From Sulfurimonas sp. (GTDB taxonomy: Bacteria; Campylobacterota; Campylobacteria; Campylobacterales; Sulfurimonadaceae): a stretch of DNA of 64,000 nt. The stretch is taken from assembly GCF_029027585.1 (NCBI RefSeq), contig NZ_CP093397.1:1039405-1103404 (forward strand), in the 5' to 3' direction. How positions within the stretch are numbered: the first letter of the stretch is position 1; every line of letters begins with the position of its first letter. The translations under genes were made by a program, and so were the position numbers. Below are positions 51,881 to 61,532 of this stretch, one piece after another. The notes under the pieces are model-generated. The model did not search any database, had not been told where the DNA came from, and saw only the letters and a list, made by a program, of their open reading frames with translations.

Positions 51881-51956
51881 TGGAAGAAAAAGCTACTCAG
51901 GGGGAAGAAAAGTAGCTTTTATGAAAATAATCTTTTAGTTATGTTGAGGGGTTATC

Positions 51957-52472
51957 TTATAAAGCTGCTTTTGCTGCTGCTAAAGCTTCTTCATAGTTAG
52001 GCTCAGTTGTAATTTCTGGAACAACTTGCTTATAAGTTACTTTTCCATCTTTACCGATTACAAAAATAACTCTTGCAGTGATACCAGCTAAAGGACCATC
52101 AGCTAAAAGAACACCATAGTTGTTAGCGAAATCTTTGTTTCTAAAGTCAGAACATACTTTTAAGTTACTGATTCCAGCTGCTCCACACCATCTTGCTGCT
52201 GCAAAAGGTAAGTCCATAGAAACTGTAATAACTTCAACGCCTTCTAAAGATGCTGCTTCAGTGTTAAATCTTCTTGTTTCAGCGTCACAAACACCTGTAT
52301 CTAAAGATGGTACTGCTACTACTAGTTGAACTTTACCTTCTCCACCGATTTGCTCATCTTGAAGCATTGGATCACAGTTTACTACTGTTGTTACTGGTGC
52401 TACATCACCTACATTTATTTCTGTTCCTGCTAAATTACATACGATGTCATTTTTGAAAGTTACTGTTGCCAT
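51957..52472 (-). CDS. tpx: Thiol peroxidase Tpx
   Basis: The protein has 171 residues. Peroxidatic Cys62 lies in 'VPSLDTGVCDAETRRFN' and resolving Cys96 in 'FAAARWCGAAG', the atypical 2-Cys arrangement. It also has 'NLKVCSDFRNKDFANNYGV' and 'ARVIFVIGKDGKVTYKQ'. It reduces alkyl hydroperoxides with thioredoxin. The gene is monocistronic and has a strong RBS ('aaggagcc' read on the minus strand); codon use looks like that of a well-expressed gene. Confidence 0.96.
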   Translation of the reverse strand: MATVTFKNDIVCNLAGTEINVGDVAPVTTVVNCDPMLQDEQIGGEGKVQLVVAVPSLDTGVCDAETRRFNTEAASLEGVEVITVSMDLPFAAARWCGAAGISNLKVCSDFRNKDFANNYGVLLADGPLAGITARVIFVIGKDGKVTYKQVVPEITTEPNYEEALAAAKAAL

Positions 52473-52660
52473 TTTGGCTCCTTGTGTTTTAGTTTAAATT
52501 TTATTTTTGCTTTTATTGCTTCATACTTAAATGAGCAAAAAGAGAATCACTTTTATAGATTATAAGTGATTTATTAATTGGACGGGGGAATTATATGTTA
52601 AATCGGATAAAAATTGTCTTGTTTAGATTTATGCTATTTTTTATTAAGTTTTGATTAAGA

Positions 52661-53638
52661 TTATAAAGAGCTTCTTGGAGATATGGCTAACTTTTCTAAG
52701 TCACTAAACATCTCTTTTTCATACATCTCTACTGCTACTCTTCCAATCATTGCCGCGTTATCAGAACACCACTTTAGGTCACTTAAAAGTAATTTTGCCT
52801 TATGTGGTTTTAAAAGTTCTTCTATCTGAGAGCGTAAGTAAAGGTTCGCACTAGCCCCACCAACAATAGCGAAAGTTTTTGGAGCAGTAGTTTTAAAATA
52901 TTTTTTTAATTTTTGTGTAAGATGAGCAGATGCTATATGCTCAAATGAAGCAGCAATATCTTTATAGTCTTCTTTTGGTGTTTTTTCAATCGCTAATCTA
53001 ACTGCATTTTTAAGTCCAGAATATGAAAAAGCTATAAGAGGAGATTGTGAAAGAGGAATAGTAAAGTTAAACTTTTTTCTATCTCCATCTTTTGCCAATT
53101 TTTCTATAAGTGGACCACCGGGATAACCAAGCCCCATCATTTTAGCCACCTTGTCAAAACTCTCTCCAAAACTATCGTCCATACTTTTTGCAACGGTTTG
53201 TATATCTGTTAATGATTTTACTTGCATAACTTGAGTATGTCCACCAGAAACTAAAAGAACTGTTAACGGAAACAGTGTTGGTTTATCTATAAACAAAGAG
53301 TAAATATGACCAACTAAATGATTTACCCCAATAAGAGGTATATCAAGAGCAACTGCAATAGCCTTTGCCATCGTTACGCCCTCAACAAGAGTTACTGCTA
53401 ATCCAGGAGTAGAAGTTACTGCTACTGCCTTTAAGTCTTTAAAATAAGGTTCACACTCTGCTAAAATATTTGGTAAAGCTTCAGCGTGAAGTCTGGCTGC
53501 GAGTTCAGGAACAACACCGCCATAAACACTATGCTCTAATTCTTGAGATATTTTTTTATGGAAAATGAGTTTTTTTGTTTTTATATCTGTAATGGCTATA
53601 GCACTATCATCACAGCTACTTTCTATACTAAGAATCAT
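52661..53638 (-). CDS. tsaD: tRNA N6-adenosine threonylcarbamoyltransferase TsaD
   Basis: The protein has 325 residues. It has the ASKHA fold signatures '[15 protein letters not shown]' (2-16), metal His in '[11 protein letters not shown]', '[11 protein letters not shown]', '[12 protein letters not shown]', '[10 protein letters not shown]' and '[13 protein letters not shown]'. It adds threonylcarbamoyl to A37 of ANN-decoding tRNAs. It overlaps the small membrane gene upstream by 4 bases. Confidence 0.97.
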   Translation of the reverse strand: MILSIESSCDDSAIAITDIKTKKLIFHKKISQELEHSVYGGVVPELAARLHAEALPNILAECEPYFKDLKAVAVTSTPGLAVTLVEGVTMAKAIAVALDIPLIGVNHLVGHIYSLFIDKPTLFPLTVLLVSGGHTQVMQVKSLTDIQTVAKSMDDSFGESFDKVAKMMGLGYPGGPLIEKLAKDGDRKKFNFTIPLSQSPLIAFSYSGLKNAVRLAIEKTPKEDYKDIAASFEHIASAHLTQKLKKYFKTTAPKTFAIVGGASANLYLRSQIEELLKPHKAKLLLSDLKWCSDNAAMIGRVAVEMYEKEMFSDLEKLAISPRSSL

Positions 53639-53769
53639 TTTCCTTGTTCCTCTCGAAATTTCTTATCCCAAATAGCTAGACCAATAGCAGCTACTACAAG
53701 TAGACCAAACATTATTCCCCATGTAAGCAGGTCGCCACCACTAGTAGCTTTATCTATTTGATCAGTCAT
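53635..53769 (-). CDS. Small single-helix membrane protein (44 aa)
   Basis: The ORF has 44 codons from ATG 53769. It overlaps the tsaD start (ATGA) and lies one base after dxr ends. It encodes '[18 protein letters not shown]' then a membrane helix ('[17 protein letters not shown]') and a charged end '[10 protein letters not shown]'. The tight packing between dxr and tsaD supports a real gene. No function known. Confidence 0.68.
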   Translation of the reverse strand: MTDQIDKATSGGDLLTWGIMFGLLVVAAIGLAIWDKKFREEQGK

Positions 53770-54840
53770 CTATTCTATTCCTTTAATAAACTCTCTTACT
53801 TCTTTATCTAAAGCAAAAACATCATCAACACTATTAGGCATCTGCGAAAAATTCTCAAAAGCTTTTATGATTGTTTTACTAATATCCATAAAACCTATTT
53901 CTTTATTTATAAATCTTTCTATCGCAACTTCATTTGCAGCATTTACTACTAAGCCTCTTATCGGATTTTTTAGTAGTTCTTCTTTGATTTCCCAAATAGG
54001 ATAACGATTTTTCTCTATTTTTCTAAATTCTAAGTTTCCGACTTCTAGCAAATCAACATGTTTTAAAATCTGCTCATCCATCCGTTCATCTAGAGCATAC
54101 GCTATTGGGAGTTGCATACTTGCGTTTGCAAAGTGAGCCGTAGTTGAGCCATCTTTAAAGTCTATAAGTGCGTGAATAAGGGATTTTGTTTCGATGATAG
54201 CGTCGTATTGACCTTCCCCAAAAAGCCATCTTGCTTCAAGTAGTTCAAATATTTTGTTTACCATTGTTGCACTGTCTATGGTTATTTTTTGCCCCATCGA
54301 CCAGTTTGGATGTTTTTGTGTATCTGCCAAAGTTGCATTTTGAAGTTTGTTAATATCCCAGTCACGAAAAGCTCCACCACTTGCCGTGATAATCATCTTT
54401 TGGACTGGTCTATCTTGCATCAAATACCAAAGCCCAAAATGTTCACTATCTATGGGTTGGATTTTACTTACATCTATAAATGCTCCACAAGCAACTAAAC
54501 TTTCTTTATTTGCAAGTGCAACCTTTTTACCTGCATCTATGGCTGTAAGTGTAGGACGAAGACCTAAAAAACCGACAAGAGCATTAACGACTAACTCTGA
54601 TTTAGCATCTTTTATAACTTCTAAAATAGCATCTTGACCTGAAAAAACATTTTTATGATTTACATTTTTTATATCTTTTGCATCTGCAACAACAACAACT
54701 TTTGGTTGATGCTCTAAAATCTGTTCATTTAGAAGTTTAATATTTTTTCCACAAACTAAGGCTTCAACTTTTATATTGAATTTTTTAGCAACTTTTAAAG
54801 TATTTACACCTATTGAACCTGTTGAGCCTAAAAGTATCAC
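53770..54840 (-). CDS. dxr: 1-deoxy-D-xylulose 5-phosphate reductoisomerase
   Basis: The protein has 356 residues. NADPH motif 'LLGSTGSIGVNTLKV' (3-17), 'LANKESLVACG', 'IDSEHFGLW' and 'ITASGGAFRDW' (metal and substrate loop), 'NWSMGQKITIDSATMVNK' and 'VVNAANEVAIERF'. It performs the second step of the MEP isoprenoid pathway. It directly abuts cdsA (54841), as in many bacteria. Confidence 0.97.
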   Translation of the reverse strand: MILLGSTGSIGVNTLKVAKKFNIKVEALVCGKNIKLLNEQILEHQPKVVVVADAKDIKNVNHKNVFSGQDAILEVIKDAKSELVVNALVGFLGLRPTLTAIDAGKKVALANKESLVACGAFIDVSKIQPIDSEHFGLWYLMQDRPVQKMIITASGGAFRDWDINKLQNATLADTQKHPNWSMGQKITIDSATMVNKIFELLEARWLFGEGQYDAIIETKSLIHALIDFKDGSTTAHFANASMQLPIAYALDERMDEQILKHVDLLEVGNLEFRKIEKNRYPIWEIKEELLKNPIRGLVVNAANEVAIERFINKEIGFMDISKTIIKAFENFSQMPNSVDDVFALDKEVREFIKGIE

Positions 54841-55605
54841 CTATACAAGCCCACGAAGTAAAACCAACATCACAATCGAACCAAAAAGATAACCATCTAT
54901 TCTATCGAGTATGCCACCATGTCCGGGGAGAATGTCACCGCTATCTTTTACTCCAGCACTTCTTTTTAAACTACTCTCAAATAAATCACCAAAAATAGAA
55001 CTTGTTGCAACCATAAATGAGATGATAAAAGATATACTTAAATCAACTATGCTCAAACCTACAAACATTCCACCAAGTGTTGCAACGACTATGCCACCAA
55101 CAACACCCTCCATAGTTTTGTTTGGAGAAGTTTCACAAAATGGTGTTTTACCCATGCTTTTACCAACGGCGTAAGCACCAACATCAGTCAAAGCAACTAC
55201 TGCTAGTAACCAAAGGAGTGAAATGACGCCATACTCTTGGTACATTGTAAAGATAAAAAGCATTCCAGCGGTTGGATATATAAAAGGAAAAAAGTTATTC
55301 CAAGTTAGTTCTTTGTTAAAAGCGATAGCACTTGCATAAGCAACTCCAGCTAAAACAAAAAGGTCATCACCATAAGGATAGATGCCAGCCATAAGCCAAA
55401 CACCAAGAGCAATAACGAGAAGAGAATCATTTTTTACTTCAAAAAGTTTTTGAGCCTCTTTAAAAGCTAAAAGATAAACTACGCCAAGAAATGCCCACAT
55501 CATAAAAAAGTTGTCTATAAAACCTATGAGTAAAACAAAACCAATAAGCGAAAAACCTGTGACAACTCTTTCTTTACTAACATTCATAGAGTTTAAAAAG
55601 TTCAT
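54841..55605 (-). CDS. cdsA: Phosphatidate cytidylyltransferase
   Basis: The protein has 254 residues with about seven membrane helices and the CdsA signature near the C-terminus: 'SSLKRSAGVKDSGDILPGHGGILDRIDGYL' (parts 'SLKRSAGVKDSGDILPGHGG' and 'ILDRIDGYLFGS'), with the conserved Asp pair. It makes CDP-diacylglycerol for phospholipid synthesis. It is the first gene of the cdsA-dxr-44aa-tsaD unit. Confidence 0.96.
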   Translation of the reverse strand: MNFLNSMNVSKERVVTGFSLIGFVLLIGFIDNFFMMWAFLGVVYLLAFKEAQKLFEVKNDSLLVIALGVWLMAGIYPYGDDLFVLAGVAYASAIAFNKELTWNNFFPFIYPTAGMLFIFTMYQEYGVISLLWLLAVVALTDVGAYAVGKSMGKTPFCETSPNKTMEGVVGGIVVATLGGMFVGLSIVDLSISFIISFMVATSSIFGDLFESSLKRSAGVKDSGDILPGHGGILDRIDGYLFGSIVMLVLLRGLV

Positions 55606-55651
55606 GAAATTTCCTAAATATTATAATTTGTAATTTATGAATTATACCAAA

Positions 55652-55957
55652 TCACACTTTAATATCTAGTTTATAAATGGGGAACTCGTTTTCTTTTTCA
55701 TCTTCTTCATCTTCATCATGTTCTGCTCTTGCTGTTTCTTGGTCAGCTTCATTTTTTTCATGTTCTCTATCTGGATCAACTTCATGATTTTCTTCAGCAG
55801 GACGAACTTCTAAAACTTTTTCATCTTTTTCATTTACAGCAGCTTGAGCGACCATGTTTTGAAAATCAACACGATTATTATGAGCACTTTGTACAGAAGA
55901 TACACTTGCTGTCATTTGATTTGTAAAGATTGCACTTCCTATCGCACCAACAGCCAT
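55652..55957 (-). CDS. Hypothetical acidic protein
   Basis: The protein has 101 residues. A small N-terminal segment 'MAVGAIGSAIFTNQMTASV' is followed by a very Glu/Asp/His-rich region ('EENHEVDPDREHEKNEADQE') that is probably disordered. No family is assigned. RBS 'AAAGGAAAC' precedes the ATG on the minus strand. It lies alone between cdsA and the NFACT gene. Confidence 0.65.
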   Translation of the reverse strand: MAVGAIGSAIFTNQMTASVSSVQSAHNNRVDFQNMVAQAAVNEKDEKVLEVRPAEENHEVDPDREHEKNEADQETARAEHDEDEEDEKENEFPIYKLDIKV

Positions 55958-55987
55958 AATGTTTCCTTTAATTTATTTCATAAATTC

Positions 55988-56056
55988 AAGGGACCTTTTA
56001 CTCTAATAGTCCCATAAAGGAACTAGTCCCTTTATTCCGCTTGCGCCGCTGAGGCG
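55988..56056 (-). terminator. Structured region downstream of the NFACT gene
   Basis: Outer arms AAGGGAC (55988-55994) and GTCCCTT (56026-56032) pair. A small GC stem CGCC/GGCG lies at 56044-56056. On the minus strand these follow the NFACT stop at 56075 and could end transcription. The exact fold is uncertain. Confidence 0.4.
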
Positions 56057-56074
56057 ACTAAAGTTATTTTAAAT

Positions 56075-57403
56075 TTATGTTCTTGTATCTACCTCTATTG
56101 TTTTGTACTTATTGTACAACACATTTGCACCACTTTGTATAGTTACTTCTCTTCTAGGAGTATAATCGACCAAAAACTTATCTTTTTGAATTGTTGTAAA
56201 ATCTACACACAACCTTCCAGCCGCATCTATAATCTTTAAAGGTAGATTTTGCTTATCAGTTGTGATGATAACATGAGCAGATGGACGCTCTTTCATGTGA
56301 ACCCAAATATCTCTTGCTCTTGCATTTTTTAAAACTTCTATATTGCCTTTTTCATTTTTACCAAGTTGAACCTTGTAGCCTTCTATCCAAAATATTTCAA
56401 CAGAATCATTTATTTTTATTTTCTTTGTTTGAATTTTAGGAGGAAAAAGAAGCTGAATCTTTGCCACATCTTTTGCCTCTTTAACCGTATGTATAAAAAG
56501 CTCAATATGTGCTATTTTAGAACTTAAAGACTCTTTTTCGATGTATAGATGCTTAACTTTTTGTTTCGCTTTTTTACTTCTTGAGAAAAGCGAAGATGCC
56601 ATTAAAGCAGGGGTTGAAAGCTCTTTATGGAGTTCTATTACCAAAGGTGTTCCATCATAATCATTTAAATTTAAAGTTTTTTGATAAGATTTAATATTGT
56701 GAATATTTGCTAAAACTATATTCCCATGGTGCTGACACTTTTGCACTTCATTTTTTAGTTTTGTTTCATCATCAAGTAAATCATAAAGTTTTTGTAGTTT
56801 TTTAAGCTTTTTGTTTAAAAAAAGAATCTTTTGTTTTTTAAGCGAGTCTAATCTGTTTTTTACTTCCTTTTCATACTCATCATATAAAAATCTTTCTACA
56901 TCTTCAAGTGGGTACTCTTTTGCCACAAAAGGAGCAGGTAAAACATTTAAAAGTTTTTGTCCAACTCTAATCTCACGAAATGAAGAAAACAAATCAACAT
57001 GACGCAAGGCTTCAAGAACGACCTCATGTTCATCTAAAATAACTACATTTGTGTATTTGCCAGTAAATTCAAACTGTAAAAGTGTAGTTTCTTCTTTATA
57101 TGCAGATGCTATGGAGGTAGTAAATCTTAAGATTTTATCATCATTTAAAAGCTCCACTCCTAAGATATTTGCTCTGTTAAAGCGTTTTGCCAAGATGACA
57201 TCAAAAGGAGCATTATAAACTTTTGAACGAGCGTAAGAGGAGCATCTAAACATCTTAGAGTTTGAGCGTTGCATCTCAAAGTAAAGCTCATCATTTTTAT
57301 CAAAAGCTATTTTTATAATGGTATCACTTACTCTATAAATGGCAGAAATTTTTTTAAATTTAAGTAGATAGTTTTTTATTTGTTTTAAATGCGATAGTTT
57401 CAT
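56075..57403 (-). CDS. NFACT family protein (RqcH/Rqc2-like)
   Basis: The protein has 442 residues, shorter than firmicute RqcH (about 570). It has an N-terminal NFACT-N-like domain ('ISAIYRVSDTIIKIAFDKND', 'YARSKVYNAPFDVILAKRFN'), a coiled-coil middle (about 170-220 and 270-310), and a C-terminal NFACT-R domain with 'ARDIWVHMKERPSAHVIITT'. Relatives bind stalled 50S subunits and add Ala tails for quality control. Whether this short form does so is uncertain. Confidence 0.82.
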   Translation of the reverse strand: MKLSHLKQIKNYLLKFKKISAIYRVSDTIIKIAFDKNDELYFEMQRSNSKMFRCSSYARSKVYNAPFDVILAKRFNRANILGVELLNDDKILRFTTSIASAYKEETTLLQFEFTGKYTNVVILDEHEVVLEALRHVDLFSSFREIRVGQKLLNVLPAPFVAKEYPLEDVERFLYDEYEKEVKNRLDSLKKQKILFLNKKLKKLQKLYDLLDDETKLKNEVQKCQHHGNIVLANIHNIKSYQKTLNLNDYDGTPLVIELHKELSTPALMASSLFSRSKKAKQKVKHLYIEKESLSSKIAHIELFIHTVKEAKDVAKIQLLFPPKIQTKKIKINDSVEIFWIEGYKVQLGKNEKGNIEVLKNARARDIWVHMKERPSAHVIITTDKQNLPLKIIDAAGRLCVDFTTIQKDKFLVDYTPRREVTIQSGANVLYNKYKTIEVDTRT

Positions 57404-57462
57404 AAAAGTATTTTATCAGATTTTTTGATATACTTGCAAAAAAATTCAAAAGAGATACAAAG

Positions 57463-57615
57463 ATGAGCCCTAAAGGTTTTGGTAAAAATTACTTCTCCTT
57501 AGCAGCAATACAAGCCCATGTTTCACAACAAAAAATTGTGGCTATGTTCTCTTCAACTGCCACTCTTAGTGGAAAACCACTAACAATTAAAATAACCTCA
57601 CCGCCTTCAACTTAA
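57463..57615 (+). CDS. Putative small protein (50 aa)
   Basis: The ORF has 50 codons from ATG 57463 with 'AGAGAT' about 10 bases upstream, encoding 'MSPKGFGKNYFSLAAIQAHV...' and ending 'LTIKITSPPST'. There is no known family. It lies between the NFACT gene and the repeat ahead of the TonB receptor. It may be a real small gene or chance. Confidence 0.35.
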   Translation: MSPKGFGKNYFSLAAIQAHVSQQKIVAMFSSTATLSGKPLTIKITSPPST

Positions 57616-57618
57616 TCT

Positions 57619-57677
57619 AGATTACTTCATCGTACCTCCTCGCAATGACTGTCATTACGAACAAAGTGAAGTAATCT
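57619..57677. repeat. REP/MITE-like palindromic repeat
   Basis: AGATTACTTCA (57619-57629) pairs with TGAAGTAATCT (57667-57677). An inner palindrome AATGACTGTCATT sits in the loop next to 'cctcctcgc'. This resembles small palindromic repeats with 'TCGCAATGAC' cores that are scattered in several bacterial genomes (from memory). It lies 46 bases before the TonB receptor gene and could act as a mobile or terminator-like element. Confidence 0.7.
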
Positions 57678-57723
57678 ATAAAATTTATACTATAAAATTT
57701 AAAAGATTAAGGACATTATAATA

Positions 57724-59637
57724 ATGCAAAAAACAATCAAACTATCATTAGTTTTAGTCGCTTTTTTAAGCTCTCTTAACGCCCAAGACACAAAAACAAT
57801 AGTTTTAAATCCACTAAGTATCACCTCAACTGCCATAAAAACAGATGAGTTAAGATCTACAGATGCCGTAGAAGTTTATACACAAAAAGATATCCAAAAA
57901 GCCAATGTAAGAAATGTATATGAGTTTTTAAACCAACAAACTTCTGTTACAGCAACACCTAGCTATGGAAATCCTTTTTCTCAAAAACTTGATATGCGTG
58001 GATATGGTGGAGATGGCTATCAAAATATCGTTATCATAGTTAATGGTAGAAAACTAAACAATGTAGATGGAGTGCCTCAACTACTATCATCTATCTCACC
58101 AACATCTATCAGTCGCATTGAAATTATAAAATCTAGTGGTATTGTAGTTGCGGGAGATGGCGCGAATGCTGGTGTTATCAACATTACTACAAAACAAAAC
58201 AATGACAAAGAACTTTCATTTTATGGAGGAACTTATGGAACAGCATCTGGTTCATTTTATCTTGGTCACAAAGATGATAAACTAGCTATTTCTGCAAGTG
58301 GTGAAGCTCAAAAAAATAATGGTATTAGAGATATTGATACAAATGGAAATAAAGACAAAAACCAACTCTCAACAGCAACACTCAACATATCATATAGACC
58401 TATTGAGAGTTTAGAATTAAGAGCTGGAATCTCTAGTGCTAGAACAGATGTTATCTACGCTGGGAGTTTAACTCAAGCAGAGTATGATGAAGACCCAACT
58501 CAAATGAGTAATGCTTGGTCTGCTTTTACACAACAATCTTATGATACAGATGCACTAAGTGCTGGAGTGGGATATGACATAAACGATAAGCTTATTGTAA
58601 ATATAGATGGTTCAAGAGAGAGAAAAAAATCTCAATACGGTTCAGGAGATCCAGCGCATTATCTGTATGACAGCGTTAAGATAAAAGTGGATTATGAAAG
58701 TGAGAGTTTCAATCTCTCAGTTGGATATGATGATTACAACTACAATAGAAAAAATCCAAAGAATGATTTAACAAAGAAAAATAATGCTGGATATATTATG
58801 AGTAGTTATGCCCTAAACAACTCTTCTATTAAAGCTGGTTATAGATATGAAAAAGTTTCATTTGAGAGTAAAACAGGAGATAATCAATATGATACGCTTC
58901 ATGGCGCAGAACTTGGATATAACTACACTTTTGATAATGAAAAATCAATCTTTGTAAACTATGCACATACTTATCAATCAGCAGATTTAGACAGACTCTT
59001 TAAGTGGAATACAGGAGTATTTTTAGGTTATGTAAATCCATCTCAGGCAAATAACTTTAACCTTGGATTTAACTATATAACAAAATCGAATAAGTTTAAA
59101 ATCACAGCTTATTATATTGATTTACAAGATGAAATCTACTATCAACCGCTTTTGTCTTCAGCAAATAAAAATACAAATATAGATAAGTCACACAAATATG
59201 GGCTTGATTTATATGATATGTGGCTTGTTTCAAAACAATGGAGTTTAGCATTAAATTATAACTATGTTCAAGCTATCATAGATGAAGAAAAAGAGGGAGG
59301 ATTTGATTATGCTGGGAAGCATCTACCAGGTGTTTCAGACCATAATGTTAAAGTAACTCTTGGGTTTATGCCAGATGACTTTAGCACAATCGCCCTAACA
59401 CAAGTTTATCGCTCTCAAGCTTACGCTGCAAATGATTTCAACAATAACTTCTCTCAAAAACAAGATGCTTATATGAGTACAGACCTCTCAGCAACTTATG
59501 CTAAAAAATCTTGGGAAGTTTTTGCTAAAATAAATAATCTGTTTAATCAAAAAAATGGTATTTGGATAAGAAACGACTCTATTTATCCTGTAAATTTTAC
59601 AACAACTGCTCTCGTTGGTTTTAAATTAAAATACTAA
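57724..59637 (+). CDS. TonB-dependent outer-membrane receptor (BtuB-like)
   Basis: The protein has 637 residues with a signal peptide (1-20, 'SSLNAQD'), a plug domain (about 30-155; 'DELRSTDAVEVYTQKDIQ', 'LDMRGYGGDGYQNIVIIVNG', 'IEIIKSSGIVVAGDGANAGVI') and a 22-strand barrel ending in 'ALVGFKLKY'. It should import a large chelate through TonB. The downstream BtuF and cobalamin-assembly genes make vitamin B12 or a corrinoid the likely ligand. Confidence 0.88.
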   Translation: MQKTIKLSLVLVAFLSSLNAQDTKTIVLNPLSITSTAIKTDELRSTDAVEVYTQKDIQKANVRNVYEFLNQQTSVTATPSYGNPFSQKLDMRGYGGDGYQNIVIIVNGRKLNNVDGVPQLLSSISPTSISRIEIIKSSGIVVAGDGANAGVINITTKQNNDKELSFYGGTYGTASGSFYLGHKDDKLAISASGEAQKNNGIRDIDTNGNKDKNQLSTATLNISYRPIESLELRAGISSARTDVIYAGSLTQAEYDEDPTQMSNAWSAFTQQSYDTDALSAGVGYDINDKLIVNIDGSRERKKSQYGSGDPAHYLYDSVKIKVDYESESFNLSVGYDDYNYNRKNPKNDLTKKNNAGYIMSSYALNNSSIKAGYRYEKVSFESKTGDNQYDTLHGAELGYNYTFDNEKSIFVNYAHTYQSADLDRLFKWNTGVFLGYVNPSQANNFNLGFNYITKSNKFKITAYYIDLQDEIYYQPLLSSANKNTNIDKSHKYGLDLYDMWLVSKQWSLALNYNYVQAIIDEEKEGGFDYAGKHLPGVSDHNVKVTLGFMPDDFSTIALTQVYRSQAYAANDFNNNFSQKQDAYMSTDLSATYAKKSWEVFAKINNLFNQKNGIWIRNDSIYPVNFTTTALVGFKLKY

Positions 59638-59644
59638 AGGTAAT

Positions 59645-60472
59645 ATGAAAACACTAATTTTACTTCTATTATCGTTCTTTATACTAAGTGCTAATGAGAG
59701 AATCATCTCTCTTAGCCCCTCCATAACTGAGATAGTCTATGCACTTGAAAAAGGTGATTTTCTTGTTGGGACTTCTTCTTTTTCTCTTTACCCTAAACAA
59801 GCGCAAAAGCTTCCCATAGTAGGTGGTTATGAAAATCCAAATATTGAAAGAATTTTAGCACTTGAGCCTACTTTAGTAGTTGGACAAAGTTTTAATCAAA
59901 GTACTTTAGAAAAGTTAAAATATTTTGAAATTAAAACTTTGATGCTAAATCTGAAAAATATAGAAAATATTAAAAAATCAATAACAATACTTGCATCTGA
60001 AATAGCTTCAAAAAAGTATGAAAAACTTATAAAAAGTATAGATGCCCAGATAAAGAATGCTCCTATAAACATAGCTCCACATAGCGTTATGATAGTTTAT
60101 GGCTTAAGAGAAGACTTACGCTCATCGACTTACATAGCAGGACATAACATATTTTTTGAAGATATCATAAAACTTAGTGGAAACAAAAATGCTTATAGCT
60201 CAAACTCCACTTCTCAACCAGTTCTAAATTATGAAAATATCATAGCTTTAAATCCCGACCAAATTATCATTTTACATTCACATGCAACAGAACCAAATGT
60301 AGATATTAAAAAAGCCCTTAAAGCTTGGTATCGCTTACCTACAAATGCTTCAAGAAATAAAAACATATCTATCGTTGATGAAGATTATTTACACATTCCA
60401 TCACATCGTGTGGCATTAACGATTAAAAGACTTTTTCTTGAAATGAACAACAATTATAAAAAGGGAAACTAA
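59645..60472 (+). CDS. btuF: Periplasmic corrinoid-binding protein (BtuF-like)
   Basis: The protein has 275 residues with a signal peptide (1-16, 'FFILSANE') and a class III binding-protein fold with 'RIISLSPSITEIVYALEKGD', 'VGTSSFSLYPKQAQKLPIVGG', 'ERILALEPTLVVG' and 'ALNPDQIIILHSHA'. It delivers corrinoid to an ABC importer. No btuC or btuD is present here, so the permease and ATPase must be elsewhere. It starts 7 bases after the receptor. Confidence 0.85.
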   Translation: MKTLILLLLSFFILSANERIISLSPSITEIVYALEKGDFLVGTSSFSLYPKQAQKLPIVGGYENPNIERILALEPTLVVGQSFNQSTLEKLKYFEIKTLMLNLKNIENIKKSITILASEIASKKYEKLIKSIDAQIKNAPINIAPHSVMIVYGLREDLRSSTYIAGHNIFFEDIIKLSGNKNAYSSNSTSQPVLNYENIIALNPDQIIILHSHATEPNVDIKKALKAWYRLPTNASRNKNISIVDEDYLHIPSHRVALTIKRLFLEMNNNYKKGN

Positions 60473-61528
60473 TTGCAAACACTAAATATTTTTACAAACA
60501 AAACTGATTCACTTCCAAAAGGAAAAGCTGACTTTTTACTAGGGGCATCTATCACAAGAACTTGTGAAATAGAGGGTATAACTCAAGCTGGCATCCCTGG
60601 GAAAATTCCACTAACCCCAACCTTAGATGCTGAATTTATAATAAATGAAAAAGTTTTCTCTATGCCTGATTTGGCTGAAACTCCAACAGGCGTTCCAACT
60701 CCAGCACTCATAACAAGAGCAGTTCATAATCTTGTACCATTTTCAAATATTGAAATTTTAAATCTTGGTCTAGATGCGATACCTCAAAATACACCTATTT
60801 TGAACTTTGGCATCTCCCCCTCAGAGTCAATAACAACGGGAGCAAAGATAGATGCTAAAGAGATGTTTAAAAAGGGAATGATTGCAGGGAAGAACTATGA
60901 GTTAAGAGGAAATTATCTCATACTAGGAGAAAGTACGCCTAGCGGGACAACAACAGCGGCAACTACTGCTTTAGCTTTGGGTTATGGCTTAAGAGATGAT
61001 TTTTCATCAAGTTTTTTAAATGTACCAGATGATATAAAAAACCAAACTATCAACAAAGCAATGGCACTCTTGAATGATGAGATGAATAACTTTGAAAAAC
61101 TCTCTCTTGTTAGTGATAATATGCTTATCTTTTGTGCAGGTTTCATCATAGAAGCTTCAAGAAGATTTCATATCGTTTTAGCTGGAGGCACACAGATGGC
61201 AGCTTGTCTTTTAGTAGCTGACAGACTAAAAGAAGATACTTTCATAAGAGTTAAAAGTGAAAATATAACTTTAGCCACTACTGCTTGGGTAGTTGATGAT
61301 AAAAACTCTGATATTAAAAAGATACTCTCACAACTTAGCTACACTCCGCATGCTGTTTACACCTCATTTTCCTTTGAGCAAACAGAGATCCCGATTTTAA
61401 AAAAATATGATGAAGGTGAGGCAAAAGAAGGCGTAGGAGCGGGGGCATCTCTAGGATATGCAAAGGCTAATAATATAACAAATGAACAACTTTTAGAAGC
61501 CATAGAACTTCTAATATATGGAATGTAA
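60473..61528 (+). CDS. cobT: CobT-like nicotinate-nucleotide:dimethylbenzimidazole phosphoribosyltransferase
   Basis: The protein has 351 residues from TTG, directly after the btuF stop with RBS 'AAGGGA'. Motifs 'TLDAEFIINEKVFSMPDLAETPTGVPTPA' (parts 'PDLAETPTGVPTPALITRA') and 'LRGNYLILGESTPSGTTTAATTALALG', and 'GGTQMAACLLVADR', match the TIGR00303-type CobT family rather than classical CobT. It activates the lower-ligand base for cobamides. Confidence 0.85.
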   Translation: MQTLNIFTNKTDSLPKGKADFLLGASITRTCEIEGITQAGIPGKIPLTPTLDAEFIINEKVFSMPDLAETPTGVPTPALITRAVHNLVPFSNIEILNLGLDAIPQNTPILNFGISPSESITTGAKIDAKEMFKKGMIAGKNYELRGNYLILGESTPSGTTTAATTALALGYGLRDDFSSSFLNVPDDIKNQTINKAMALLNDEMNNFEKLSLVSDNMLIFCAGFIIEASRRFHIVLAGGTQMAACLLVADRLKEDTFIRVKSENITLATTAWVVDDKNSDIKKILSQLSYTPHAVYTSFSFEQTEIPILKKYDEGEAKEGVGAGASLGYAKANNITNEQLLEAIELLIYGM

Positions 61529-61532
61529 AAAG

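Noticed and set aside
57404..57723. Cobalamin riboswitch upstream of the B12 receptor
   Set aside because: No B12-box-like core or adenosylcobalamin aptamer pattern was seen; 'gccact' near 57578 lies inside a small ORF and lacks the surrounding consensus.
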